Shown piece after piece: positions 49,321-62,129 of a stretch of 64,000 nucleotides of DNA; within the stretch, counting starts at the first letter, position 1; the number at the start of each line of letters is the position of its first letter. The translations under genes were made by a program, and so were the position numbers. The DNA comes from Rhyacichthys aspro (taxonomy: Eukaryota; Chordata; Actinopteri; Gobiiformes; Rhyacichthyidae), in contig CM072166.1 in the NCBI GenBank assembly GCA_036850595.1, forward strand, positions 11,953,758 to 12,017,757, read 5' to 3'. Below the pieces are notes generated by a model that searched no databases, had not been told where the DNA came from, and worked only from the letters and a program-made list of their open reading frames with translations.

Positions 49321-52025
49321 AATGGAATAAACCTGTAGGCCAAGAATATCTTGATAGGTTGAAAGTTTTAAATCCACACTTATGGTACTCTAAACCATGT
49401 GATTGATTGGGCAAACGATCGCACATACTGTTCTTTCAGTCCCAGACTTCTTTCTTGGAATTTTAAAGAAAGAGCTAGTCGTGTTCAACAGATGCTGAAA
49501 GGTATTTTCTTTGTTGCAGTAATTATTTGGCATGGGTCTTCGAAGATGGCTCGAGAGAGGTCAGGAGAAAGTGGTTGGCCAATCAGTGCAGATTTCTCTA
49601 TTATTGTGACCATAAATTCTGAACAAATTTCAAAATAACAAAATATGGAGCCTTAAAATAAATGAAATAGAAAGAAAGAAACTATTACCTCTTCAAAAAT
49701 AGCGATGTGCGCCGAGTTTGACAGATTCTTCGCTGAATGACGTGGCAATGTCGAGCACACTACCATCTTCTGAAAAACACACTACTGGCATTACGTAAAT
49801 ACACGCCACCATGTTGCATCCCATTGCATCCCCGTCAATATGACCCATTTGAACTGCCTGAAGGTGCCATCTACTGCTCTTTATCTCTGCTCCCAGCCTT
49901 TAGTCACTCACAATAACCCACCTTACCACCTGTGCTAATACCCACACTCATCCTCTGGCTTTTAGGTTTGTGTCTTGCCCTCGACGGACTGTGGGTGAAA
50001 GGAAATGAGATGCGCCAGGAGGCCTGAGAGAAAGCCTTTTACTGGTTTAAGATCAGCCACAGGTATTAAGCTTCTCCCAGGGCCCTACAAAGGTTTGGCT
50101 AAAAGCCCAGGCGGGGACAGGTGGGGGCTCAGACTACAGGGAATAACATAGATGGAAATCATGGAGATTACTGCTGATGCATGGCAGTTGAGGAAAACAT
50201 GAACTGGAGATTTAATATTGTGTTTGCGTAAAAAAAAAGAAAAAATCACTGTCAGATTGAGCACTGACTATTTTTTGTGTTTTGAACATCATGTCTATCT
50301 AAGTCACATCTGGCTCTATTCTCTGGCTTCACCTTTAATCCTCTCCCTGCCTCTATCACATGCTATCTGTCCCTTTCCCAGCAATTTTCTTCTTTGGTAA
50401 ACCGCCGGCAAGTGGCATAAAATAGAGCTCTGTCTTTTTTGTTTTTTTTCTCCCTCTGTCTCCTCTGGTGTTTTGGGTGCGTCATCGGATCTAATGCAAT
50501 CACGGTCAGACACCTGCCCCGGCCAGCACAAACCACCGTCTATTACAACAGAGCTTTTGTCTTTACGCACAAAGACTAGGCTTCTCTGTTTGCTCAAAGC
50601 GTGGCATCCAGAAAGCCAAAAGAAAGAATGAGGAAGCCAATTGTAGAGCAAGTGTACAGTTTAAGGGTAAATGTGCATGAACATTTTCCACTTAATGTTC
50701 GAAAAATTACTCAGCAGTTGTTCAGCAGCTCATCATCAGCTTTGCCGTGTGTCTGTTGGCACATAAGGCAGAGAGCATTATTCTCCGATGCTTCCTGTCC
50801 ATGGCACTGGTCCAGTTCCTCTATTGTCAGCCCTTATTCTTTGAGTCCTTTCTTAATGTTCTCTTTAGTATTTCTAGTAGTTAGGCTACTTTATAGGGAT
50901 ACATTATATGCGACAAAAGCCACCAAACACTGTAAATTGTGCAAAGACAAGATAATTTTGTCTCTGTTTGTCTTCTGTTTTTTGTTGTTTTTTAAAACCA
51001 GGCCAATTAGCTGCTAATTGTAACAGTGTGGTAGGGTAGCCTTAGTAACTAACAATGTAACTAATTAGTTTGGGTTAAAGCTAACATGCTAAATCATACT
51101 ATTTTTTAACTTTTGCATTGTGCTCCTTTCTCACAAACTTTGGTTTGTCATCTAAAAATGTTTTGATTTACCCGTTTGCTACATCGCTCAAGTGAATGGA
51201 AATATCCGATACATCCGTCACCATCAGGCCTGTTGATGCCTCTTGTGGGAGGGTCTATAGTAAATCTATAACATAAGCAATTTAAAGACGTTAATTCAAA
51301 TTCAAAATAACTTTATTAAGAAGATAAAGTAGCACAAATGTGAATCTATGCCACTTTAACAACTATTACTTTGAAAAGGATTAATTCTCTGTAGCGTTTA
51401 TTTAAAACGTTATGCAGCCTGTACAATCAACACATGAAAGCTAACTATGGTAATTGTCTATTTAGCTCTCACCAGGCAATCATGAAATTACTCCATGTTG
51501 CTTCATATTCTTATAATTATGCCGTTCTGTGAGGTAAAAAAGTCGTGTGTATTGTGCTTGCCAATTAATCTTTTTGAATTGATCTTTTTTCACTTGTTTT
51601 TTAGATTACTAGCATTTTATTTCCTTTGTACTCTAAAGCTACCAAGCGGCTAGCAATGCCCCTGAGTACCCCCTAAGTATCCTCTCTATCCAAAAAATGC
51701 CATTCATAAAGTTATCCATAAGTTGTTTTAATACAAAAAAAATTATTATTGCCTTATTAACTGTTGAATAAATTAAGGCTTACATGATTTTTCGATTATT
51801 CTAATAAAAACCTCCAATGCTATGCTAGGCCATTAGCATTTGTTTTACCTGATTATAGCTCCTGACAGATGACATTTCCTTTGGGCAATAGTGTTAAGAA
51901 GAGCAAGACTGAGGTGTGTTATCTATTAAAGGGAGCAGGTCAATGCTTAGAACATAAGCGCTGGAGGATTTAGTGACTGTGGTCTACAGGGAAATAAGAT
52001 TCGTGTGAAGTTAAATCAATAAGTC
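49321..52025. other. intergenic, no gene seen
   Basis: Mixed then AT-rich. The stretch 50400-50600 is somewhat GC-balanced. Open frames reach 138 codons (50601-51017), but the second half is hydrophobic low-specificity sequence with no domain. Confidence 0.5.
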
Positions 52026-52770
52026 CTTTGAATGGTGAAAAAACACAGATAGCAGAGGTCGGCGCCTGGTTGACAATGTTAGCAGTTATAGCTGGTATAT
52101 ATATATTTTATGAGGCAATAATACTTCAAGGTGTGTCGTATTTTAACACCAACTGATGGCGTCCTGTGCTGCTTATATTACGGCAAATCCTGTAAGCTGC
52201 TGTATAAAATCACAACACTTATGCATGCGGAAAATACAGAAAAGACTAATATCAGCAGTTTTGGAGTATATTGTCCTATAGCTTGAGTGGTTTCAATTGT
52301 TACAGGCTTTACTTCCTTAATGTATTTGCATGGTGAGAACTATTTCTGTCTCCAAGGTTGAAAAGGGTCGGGTTTTATCTCAATTTTGTCCGACATTTGA
52401 TAAGGAAAGTGGTCGAGAAAACAAGCGCCCCTCTTTCCGCCTCTGCCGCTCAATAATGCTTCCATTGAGGAGCAGAAAACAGCAGACACGCCTTTTCTTT
52501 TTTACCCTGAGGGGAAAGTACCTCACATTGCGGCTATCACTGAAAGGTCAAGCTGCTCCAAATCTCATGGAAACTCCATTCAGGATACACACACTTCTGT
52601 GCCACACTGGGTCCCGTCCAGCCATCATCTTTGTTACAATAACATTTCCCCCGACCTGGCGGGGGACACGAGCTCCAAAGGTGCAGAGAATGTCAGGACA
52701 ACGCTCTGACCTTTTGATCGGCGTGAATATAGATGGGCATCTAACACTCTGTTGATGTCACAAACGGTAC
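52026..52770. other. balanced block, weak conserved-element candidate
   Basis: The segment 52330-52755 carries a 141-codon + frame, Ser/Arg/Leu-rich and without recognisable domains. Composition (GGTCGGGTTTTATCTC, CCCGACCTGGCGGGGG) suits non-coding regulatory sequence as well. I do not call a gene. Confidence 0.3.
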
Positions 52771-55545
52771 CTGTGTCTTTCGCATTTACAGTGCCCTTTT
52801 CTGCTGCTGCCGTGTGTTCTTTCTGTAACACATCCACCTTTATATAGTTGTAACCACTGGGTTTTCTGTAGTTAGTACAGAACTTGTGCATACATACAGC
52901 CTATATACTTTTTGTGTTTTCCACCATCACTGCACTGTATATATGAAAAAAGATAAAAATCAGAAAAGATCAAATCAGAAAATGTCAATCAAAACAGATT
53001 TCATTTAGCAACGTCTACCATTAAAATAACTTTGAGACAAAAAAGAGAGACTTGTGTTTTGGTTTAGGTCATGCCACCTGTACTTTGCTGAAAACCTTTT
53101 AAATTGATCCTTAAGTGTAAAGTTCTTGAAGTGTTATGTACCTACACTGTTATGTCTTTTTATAAACCAAATGATACACTCATAACTTTAAAAACATAGG
53201 CCTGAATATTCACAACATTACATGTGACACGCTGAAAAGACTGTTGTATCTGATTTTCGAGGAAAACTTATGACATATATTTTACAGTATTGATGAGCAC
53301 TAAAAGAGAACGGTCCAAGGTTTGTTACTTGCAGTATTGCAAAGCATCTACTATATGTCTTTCAGTACTGACTAAGTGTCTCACACCCTGTAAATGATGG
53401 CAGCTCTTTGTCTCTTATTTAGCACTGGCATCCACACAATATGGCACCGAACAGTCAGGGTAAAAATGCCACCAGTAAAACAAACGATAGAATAAGATGG
53501 TCTAAATAAATGGCCTATTGTTGATCGATTCATCGTTGAATAAATATAGACGTGAGAAGTGGCAGTAAGGTACAACTGAAGTATGAGATGGATCATAAAA
53601 GGGCTTCAGTAAACATTTTATTAAGTGTTTTGTATGGCTTTATGGCCCAATTGCACAATAAATCCCTGTAACAATAGCCATCAAAATCGCTTTAACTGCA
53701 CTTTTGTGGCTCTATGGAAGCTTTTTGGTTTTACGCCACTTGGAGTCTCAAGCCAGTCATGTTCCTCGAGCAGAAAAAAAACAAGACAAGTACCTTTTTC
53801 GCGGTTTCTACTGCTGGTTATCCTCCTGTCCACACAGCAGTCGACTTAAACCTGCCAAGTAGAGCCTGCTTTCTCTTACAAACCTCATTCTTATGCAGAC
53901 ATTGTGTGTCTTTCTGGGTGATTTTTTTGACAGGCCCAAAGGTGGGATGAGGAAAGAAGAGGATGAAGATGGAATATGTTAAAAATAAAACGAATGTGAA
54001 GAAGCGGAGATGGATAAAGCCTGAAATGCAAAGTCAGCAGGAGACAGGTATGTGTGAGTGGTGTTGTGTTGGAGAGTTAGAAGAATGGGCAGCTCTGTTA
54101 GGCTACATTATTGAATTTTCATTTCAAAACATCACTGGAGAACAATCTACAGTGAGAATTAAATAAATTAAATATGACTTTTCTGTGTAACAGGATCTTC
54201 TCTGCCACTTAAATGAATGAATGAAAAGATGAAGTGTGACATAGTGAGGCCCATCTGAATGTATACCACATATAGTAAGCAGGCGACATGAGTCAAATAC
54301 GGGTCAGGTACCTCTCTCTTCTCTTCTTTCAGTGTAAAAAAATAACAATAGTGGCTCAGCATATGACTGCTGCTGCTCCTTTACATTGGGAGAATCATTG
54401 AGCTGGCAATGCTGGGAGTGCTTAGGTATGTCTCCAAAAGAGGAAGGAAGAGAATAAAGAGAGGGAATCAGGGAGATGGATAGATAATAATAATGATTTA
54501 TGAGAAAATTAAGTTATAAGTTAATGAATTAAGCACCAAATTCTAGTGTCTTCATTGTCAATAAACAAGGCAAGCCGTTAATATTTAAACAAGTCTTCAC
54601 ACTGTTTCTAAATGTCTCTGTTTTCTCCACTCAAGTTCTGCGCTTTAAGATGAAAATGAGTGTGAACAGGGCCTTAGTGTGTATTGTCCATTGTGTAAAG
54701 ACTGCAGATGGGGTGGATTCATAGATCATCCTCCTAATGGTGTTGGCTTTGATTCACATCTTTGATTCATCTTCATTTTTCCTCTCATTACGACTTAATG
54801 GCCTCAGGATCAGTCTATTTATTTTATTTTAACTTCGATCTTTAAGTGAGATTTACTGCAAAGCTATTTCTCCACTCCCAGTGCATTTACCAAACTAAAC
54901 ATGAAGCTGGATTTACTCTGAATGCGTGTGTTTGAAGCCATCGGGATATTTCTACCCCTTGCACAGTCTCTCCTTGTAAATCCAGCCCACACTAAACCCA
55001 TAAAATATTCTTATATAAATGTTGATTTTTTTTTTATTTTTTTTTTTGCGAGATGCTATCTGTAAAACAGGTCATGTAGTAGGGTGTACAGACGGCGAGG
55101 TTTGTTTAGCAAAAGGAGCATGACATGAGATAAGAATGTTTTCTTCACTCAAATGGAGGTTACAGTCATTAATTTAAACCATTTGCATGAAATTGAATAT
55201 GTGGGGATGTTGAAAATAATATTTGCAATAAAAGTTAGGGAGTCGAAGCTGGGAGTGAAACCTATTGAAGAAAATGGATGTAGGTTTAAATTAGTTTTTA
55301 GATTAAAATAAGGCGCAAGAATCAATAAATGCACTGAAATTTCTCATTAAAGAAGAAAATTATTTATTTATTTATCATTTGACTCTTTATTTGCAGTATT
55401 ATTTATTGTGGTTGAGGTTTGAGGTTAATCTAAAAATTGTAATGACATCGCTGACCGTTAATTGAACTCTTTTTTTTTTTTTTTTTTTACTAGGCTGCTG
55501 TTTTTAGGTACTGTTTGTCCTCTTTTATTACAGAATGAAGCCAAA
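52771..55545. other. intergenic, AT-rich, no gene seen
   Basis: AT-rich, with T-runs at 55028-55048 and 55470-55488. No mobile element or exon recognised. Confidence 0.55.
55470..55488. repeat. poly-T tract
   Basis: Nineteen uninterrupted T residues. Confidence 0.95.
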
Positions 55546-56060
55546 GGTGATTATCATGGCACATTTAAGGCGACCAGACTGAAGTTACCTCGGCCAAAAC
55601 AGATTAGGGGGCTGCTGAGCGCCTAGCTGTGGCCTGAGCCATGCTCCAAAATAAACCCACGCTCGCACTAAAGTGATCCAAACAGAACCAGTCATCCGTC
55701 CAACCCAGCCCTCATTAAAGTGGTCCGCCCAAAACTCTAATTATAGCATCATACAGCAGCAGCCAGCAGGACAAACACAGCAAAGGGCCTCTGCACCTAG
55801 TGACCCAGGTATCCACCCACTCACACGGACCCCAAACACTCATTTACACAGCGCTGGTCATTCTACCCTCCCGCTCCGCAGACAAACAAAACATATACCT
55901 GGGTAAGTATAGTGCTGCTGAGCGTGTGCCTCCCAAACAAACTTAAAAATAAGCCTCAAGGTGATTGAGCAGCAGCAGCAGTGGCACAGTCCGATAGCAG
56001 AGGGAGCAGACAGGGTCACGAGTCCTCCTCTCAGTGACATCTTATTATAGCTACAGAGCG
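55546..56060. other. balanced block, candidate conserved non-coding element
   Basis: Complex sequence beginning GGTGATTATCATGGCACATT and continuing through GGCGACCAGACTGAAGTTAC to a CA/AGC-rich part. Frames on both strands are 60-77 codons without resemblance to proteins. Confidence 0.35.
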
Positions 56061-57300
56061 GCAGGGCTTTTAAGATGTTTTAGAAGATGACCCCCGGGAG
56101 CCTGTATCACCACTTAAGAGTCTTAATTCAATATGCATCTTTGCCTTTCCTTCCTCCCTTTCCCCCATTTTAGAGTTTACATACACAAAGCCACTTGAGC
56201 ACACACTGCTTTTAGTCTTTCATTCATTCATCTGGGCTCCTGGGGTTAGATCAAGAGGACAAACAGCTGAGGCGTGTACCTGAACCGTTTCCACATTAAA
56301 ACTAATGGGGTGTAACTGAGTTTTTCAATGAAAGAAAAGAAAAATATTTTGTTGCAAGCTTCTAGGCCAATGTGGTTTTCTTTAAATTAGAGCTTATTCC
56401 TGCACTCATGAACCTGAATGCGAGTGGTGGTCTTGTCTTCAAAAATCGACATTTAAAGATCCTTAAAGAATGGAATTTGTTGCATTACTTCTGTCTCTGT
56501 TCCTACAGGTGCTCAGAGAGGACAAACTGAACACTGCTGGAGAAAAAGCACATTCAGGTTTCTTTTTTCTTTTCGAGCACACATTGTTGCATTAAGGTTG
56601 AAGACATTTAACTACTAAATCGATTTTGTTTCACATTTGTTTTCACCATATCCACTGGATTTCTTTTTAGTCAACAGCATGTCCCTGCAGGGCTACCATA
56701 GCTGTTCACACGCTCTAAAAAGAAGGAATACCAATCATGGTATTGCAATCTGCACTTTGCCTTCAGATATGGCTGAAAAGACCAAAAACTACAAACCCCA
56801 TCTTGAAGGTAGTAGTTTACTTTTTATTACTACCAGTTGAGCTAACATGGATTCATTTAATTGAAGCTAGCATGTGATGTTAGCTCATTTCTTCCTTTCA
56901 TGTTACATATGAGCATTAGTTGTAAAAAATAATTGTTTAAATTGCATCAATATATACACTTTGATTTTATTGCATATCAAATCACTGTTGGTAATAGTTT
57001 TTCTAATAAAATACAAGCACTCTGCTTTGTGATAATTATTCTCAGAGGAATGTGTCTTACACTTAGTAAACATGCTAATACCACTGTAGCTGCTGATCTG
57101 TGAGAGATGTGCCAAAATGTTTTTTTAATCCCTCGGGCATTTCCTTAAGAAATCTCAACATCCCTTACTGAATATTGTCAATTATGTTTTATCTACCGCT
57201 TCCATTCTTATGTCTGCCTCGCATGTCTCTAATACGCAATCAAGCAGAATGTCATCTTCGCTTTGTGCTGACACTCACCAGTGATAATTGTGTAAACAAA
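56061..57300. other. intergenic, AT-rich, no gene seen
   Basis: AT-rich and unremarkable; no exon or element recognised. Confidence 0.55.
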
Positions 57301-57660
57301 AAGAGGCATTATTCATTCGCACAATCTAAAGAAGTAAATGAAAGGGGATAACAGTATCGAGAAGGAAACACAAGAGGGTCTAACTTTTTACAGCGGTAAT
57401 TATGAATGTGGGTTTATTTACACGCGGCTTCTGGGATAAACGCGGAGGTGGCCATGAAGCTGATGAGGGTCGGGGAGAGAAGCGTGAGGATTATTGGGGC
57501 CAACAGAGGGCATTGTTATCTGTAATATCCATTCAAATGTGCCGTATCAGATGCAGAGGGTGCAGCGCTTGCTCGCGGAGGAAAATTAGTCTTGTTCCCC
57601 ATTCAGCCCTGGTCACACCAAGGGCACAGTCCTACAAATGAATTTACTCAGATAATACAT
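57301..57660. other. balanced block, candidate conserved non-coding element
   Basis: Starts with AAAGAGGCATTATTCATTCG and becomes GC/CpG-rich (TTTACACGCGGCTTCTGGGA near 57417; GTGCAGCGCTTGCTCGCGGA near 57559). A 79-codon + frame has no protein resemblance. Confidence 0.35.
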
Positions 57661-59570
57661 ATGGAGAGGTTTCTGAGGAGACGTGGCTTATGAAGCAGAG
57701 CAGTTGGTGCCATGCTCCTGCTTTTGTCCCTTCTTAACGTTTGTCAGCATTTTTATTTTATTTTATTCTAAATATTCCCGACAATTTACAAGCATACAAG
57801 CACTGCGAAAACTCTCCTTGTCAACCTGTAGCCATGGTAGTGTGTCATAATTTGAAAGTATAAATACATTTCAGAGGCGCTAATGATGCGTCGACCTTTA
57901 ATTCACCCCTTTAAATTAGAATTTATTACCAAAACAGTCTTAGATGGAAAATAAAAACTTCAGGTTGTCACAGTGTTGTCATAAATGAACTCTAGCCCTG
58001 ATGCAACCCGAGCTGTTAGCGTTGTAATACCGACGTGTGATATAAACAACAGGTCTTAATAAAAAAATCATATCGCCATGACCCTCGAAATAACACCTTT
58101 GCTGAGAGAAAATACAAAAGATTCATTTTGAATAACACTAAGGCTGTGGCAATACAACACTGAAAAATTTTTTGTTAGATTTAGCCACAGAAAATAGTTG
58201 CATATGGAAAGGAAAAGATGGACTTTTAGCTAAATTGGCGGGCATAAATACGAAAGTTAATCAAAGTGTATAGATGGCCATAAAATAATGTTGAATTATA
58301 ATTTGCAAGAAAAAAACATGCATATTTGTTTAAGGTGTAGGGTGTGGAAGCTATATGTGTTTTTTCCCCTAATATGCAATTGTGTAAAATGTATGGCTAA
58401 ATATTAATATGCCTTTTAATTTATTGTATGTTTTGCACTTTTAGCAATAGTGTATGCTAATCTTCTCAGGCACATCTCACTCTTGGAAAAGGAAACACAG
58501 ATCCTAAAACAATTCCTGTTCGTAGATGACTCCCCATGTGGTGTGATTTGGCGTTCTATACTTTTCCATAGATAGCGTAGCTCTAAGTATCTAGTGACTT
58601 GTAGCATGTAGCGTTTAGCAGGTGTTGCCTAAATGCTTGTATAAAAAGAGCAGCTGTTGCCACTACTACTTGCCATAATCATTTAAATTTTTTTTTTTTT
58701 TTTTGTGGCCGCCCTATTGCCCATTGAAAATGTATTGCAGTTTGTAGAATGTATAAATAACTGCAGTCAACTTCCTTCCAATTTTTTTACTGTAACCAAA
58801 AAGATGTCCAGGAATAAGATATCAGTTAAAGTGAACAAAAATGCAATTTCCCCTTGAACTTGAATCACCTCTTGCCTGTTTCTGTAGAGCGGACTTTGTA
58901 CAGCTCAGCCTTCACTGCGATAGTGCAGATAGGTACAAGGTTTGTACTATCTGCTATCCTCGCCGCTATCTCGCTCTGAGACAGTGTGAAGTGTGGAGGA
59001 CATAAATCTTGTGTATTTACGACCCTTGCTGTAGTCAGCTATCTGTTAGGATGCCCTCCTCCGTCCCCTCCCCATCGCGTCTGTGCAAGGTTAGCCGCTT
59101 TTAATACTGTTGTCACATAAGATATTGGTGGATAGTGTTTCTCAGTTGTCACAGGCCGGGATCGGGAGGATAGAAGTCTTGTCAAAAAAGCTTGGTCGCT
59201 CAAAGTATGGACACTGCAGACAAAAGGCTGATACCTGACACTGGAAATTCCAGAGTTGGATCCTTTGTGTGTGTGTTTTTGTGCTTTGTCATGATTACTC
59301 GGCTTTCTGTCTAATAATAGAGAGAGACTGCTAATTTTTTGGAGGTGCAAATTGTCATCTCACAACAGTCCACTTCTATTACCGGATCAAAATGCTTAAT
59401 GTAATTTGACAGCATATAAAATGAGAGATAAAAAAATTTGTTGACGCGTCAGTCTCGCAAATGCATCGCTAAAAACAGACTCAGAATCTGCGCTGTTCTC
59501 TCTATTTGTCCAGAAAGGCTATGGTTAAAGTTGCACAAGGCAGGTCTTGTAAGAAGGCACTGACCCATCG
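57661..59570. other. intergenic, AT-rich, no gene seen
   Basis: Contains a T-run at 58688-58704. Balanced sequence at 58860-59170 is weakly enhancer-like. No exon supported. Confidence 0.5.
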
Positions 59571-59940
59571 ACTGCTGTGATCCATGTCTGACTGACATCA
59601 ATACACATTCATCTGTGCTTGTTTCACCTCGGGCTACTAGGCCACGGGCTACAGTGGCTGGTAAAAGAGCCAGACAGGCAACAAGCATCACTTTGTCTTC
59701 AACACTCGCACTATCGCTGACATCGAACACCGGCTCAGGCCATCTGATGGACCTTTTGCTTTGTTTGGAATTAGTCACTGTTAAAGGGCCCCCAAATGTC
59801 AACGGTCACCGATCCTTCCTATACACCAGTCATTACGCTGTGATTTCAAGGGAAAGACAACAATTCTTTCTGTGCCGTTACAACAACCGTCTTGTCTCTT
59901 TTGGAGACAATGGACAGTGTGGACAATGTGGTTAAGACTG
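59571..59940. other. balanced block, candidate conserved non-coding element
   Basis: Long frames on both strands (+59615-59935, 106 codons; -59449-59802, 117 codons) overlap, so they cannot both be genes. Neither has a domain. Complex CpG-bearing sequence (CATCGAACACCGGCTCAGGC near 59720) is more simply read as conserved non-coding DNA. Confidence 0.35.
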
Positions 59941-61340
59941 GATGCATTGTTATCCGCAATATAAACAATACTGTGGAGCAAAGCACATCATAGAAAAGTG
60001 TAGTTTCCTCACATTTCAACCATAACAGTTACATTTTAACCTTCCACAATCTAATCTATTTGTGGGTGTCATTGGCTTCATACAACTTCTGATTTCAACC
60101 TTCCTATTTCTTATCTATTTCCTGTTGTCTTTGTCAGAAATAAAGGCCATTTGCCAAAAAGATATCCAAGAAAAAAACATTAGCCTGTAATTGTTATGGT
60201 GTGTTAGCAGTCTTGACTTAATGAAATGTATACAATACTGCAATATCATTATGTGAAGACTGGTTACTCCCCTGACACAAACCAATCCCAGCCCTTACAC
60301 ACCACCAATCCCAAGTTTGCGCTTTTAATTTTACCTCCACACATCAGCCTTCATTAAGATTCCCCACTCATGTTGTCTTCCACTGGGTAAATCCCCCATT
60401 GAGCCTCTCTTAAGCCTTGTCTACTTCTCACTCTTATCATCTGTGTTTCTCAGCTGTTGAGATCATACAACCTCTATCTCCTTCACTCTTCTCTGGGCTC
60501 TTTTAATTATAAAGTAATCTAGGAAGGCAATCGGGAGGGCGCTGTGATTGGTTACTCATGCGTATACGGTCTGTCATGAAGTGTGGGGAACGCATGCTTT
60601 TTATTAGCCAGTAATAAGAGTGAATGTGGCCATAACGCAGTGTCAATTAGCAGTAAAAGATTTATTAGTCAATATTTGGAGTGATTCTGTTTCCCATATG
60701 TCCTTAAAATATACTTTTATTTAGTTGACATGTACTTTTATATCACTTTGTGCTACTAGATGGAGTTGTGAGCTACTGCAGTTCTCATCTGCCTCTGCCA
60801 CTGCAAGAACAAATAAAAAAGTTGTTAAATGTATTTGGTTAATGCTGCAACAAATTGATTTAAAGTAAACAATGTATGAGACAACATTACGACACAGATA
60901 TTGCTGTTTTGCTAGCTGCTAGTACCAACAAAACAAATCAGTTTAGCAATATTGCTACATTAACTACTAACTATTCAAGCAGTGCAAAAAATACAATTAC
61001 ATACACTTTCTGCTTTATGTGATCACTCTTTTTCTACAGATGCTTTCCGGGTGCATTATGTCCTCTACTCCCCCTGCTGGCGATACTTATAAATAGCTCT
61101 TTAAAAAGTTGAAAGTCAGTTTATAGCCACCTCTGCAGAAGACAGGAGCTTTGTGGTGTTCATTTCATGCAGCCTTTAAACGTGATTGAAGCTGTGATTG
61201 TTGCTGAGTGGCAGCGGCGCAGGATGAAACCAGATCCCCAGACTGATGAGCGCTCTAATAGGCCTGTCTAATGTATCATCGATGGATTGACTGCCGTCTC
61301 GGAGGAGGCATTTCACAAAGATTCCAGCAGATGAATTGCC
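59941..61340. other. intergenic, AT-rich, upstream of fam20c
   Basis: AT-rich sequence with no exon. It becomes more balanced from about 61190 toward the fam20c promoter. Confidence 0.55.
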
Positions 61341-61700
61341 ACGGAATAGAAAAAAAAATTAAATAAAGAAAGCTGTTGTGGGAAAAGACGCCCTCTTGTT
61401 GCGCAGAGCGGATGTACAGCGAGGATCGACTCCAAAAAGGAAAACAGAGGAGCAGTTCTCATGCTCGCGGTGTCTTCTCTCTCTCTTTCCCTTCCTCTCA
61501 GCCAATCTGCGCGCGGTGACGCTGCGCAAAGGCTGGATCTAGTCTCAGCTTCATCATCGTATTTAACACACCCACCAGATTCACACATGCTGACAGAGGT
61601 GCATTCTCTTATCCGGCTGTTTGTCTGCGCTGGGATTTCTCTCTAGCTCTTACCTGTGGGCAACGAAGTATTACTTTCCGGGGACTTTCATGTTTTAAAG
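61341..61700 (+). promoter_or_regulatory. fam20c: putative fam20c promoter region
   Basis: GC and CpG content rise sharply. A CCAAT box is at 61502-61506, next to CTGCGCGCGGTGACGCTGCG (61508-61527), which holds GCGC and TGACG cores like those of NRF1-type and CRE-type sites. There is no convincing TATA box, which suits a CpG-type promoter. The start of transcription is not determined. Confidence 0.4.
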
Positions 61701-62129
61701 AGACATTACTTAATCTCGCTGGCTTTTCCGGGCCAGCTGATCCAGTAAGTCTGCTCTCAAGGATCGTGCGTGGAGTGAAACAGATGCGCGCAGGACTCTT
61801 GTGTCACTTTGCGTGGCTCCTCGCGTAGTGGAAACGGATCGGGGTGAAGGAGGATGTGGCTGTGGTGTGAGCCGACGCAACCTGTTCTACCTGGACGTTT
61901 GTGGATGGTTTTACGAGCGTGAAAGAAGCCCAAAGACGAAGAGTGATCCAAAGTGCGGACGCTGAATCCTTCACTCAAGACGGCAAGCGAAGATGGCTCC
62001 TATGTGTTTAATGTGTACTTCATTAGATTGGCGTCCAGTGTGATCAACATAATCAGCGATGTAGTCAGCCTCTTTATCTGCGTGCTCATCATCTGCAGCA
62101 AATACTCGCATCTGCTCAAACGCGAGACC
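61701..62129 (+). promoter_or_regulatory. fam20c: fam20c 5' leader with upstream ORFs
   Basis: Before the main start there are several upstream ATG frames: 61784-61828 (14 residues), 61854-61922 (22 residues), 61993-62043 (16 residues, MAPMCLMCTSLDWRPV, in the strong context AAGATGG) and an ATG-TAG pair at 62059-62064. None is in frame with FAM20C. If transcribed together they would be expected to restrain translation of the main ORF. A GTAAGT at 61745-61750 could instead be a leader splice donor, removing some of them. Confidence 0.5.

Noticed and set aside
50601..51017. 138-codon open frame, plus strand
   Set aside because: The second half is Phe/Leu-rich low-complexity translation; no protein resemblance.
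52330..52755. 141-codon open frame, plus strand
   Set aside because: No domain or homologue recognised. Composition reflects a balanced non-coding block.
6971..61340. CRISPR array, prophage, bacterial island or other transferred system
   Set aside because: No spaced repeats, no bacterial-type gene clusters, and the repeats and composition are those of fish nuclear DNA.
61953..62129. FAM20C translation start at the GTG at 61953
   Set aside because: No ATG exists in this extension, and the ATG at 62130 has a good context and matches the known FAM20C N-terminus.
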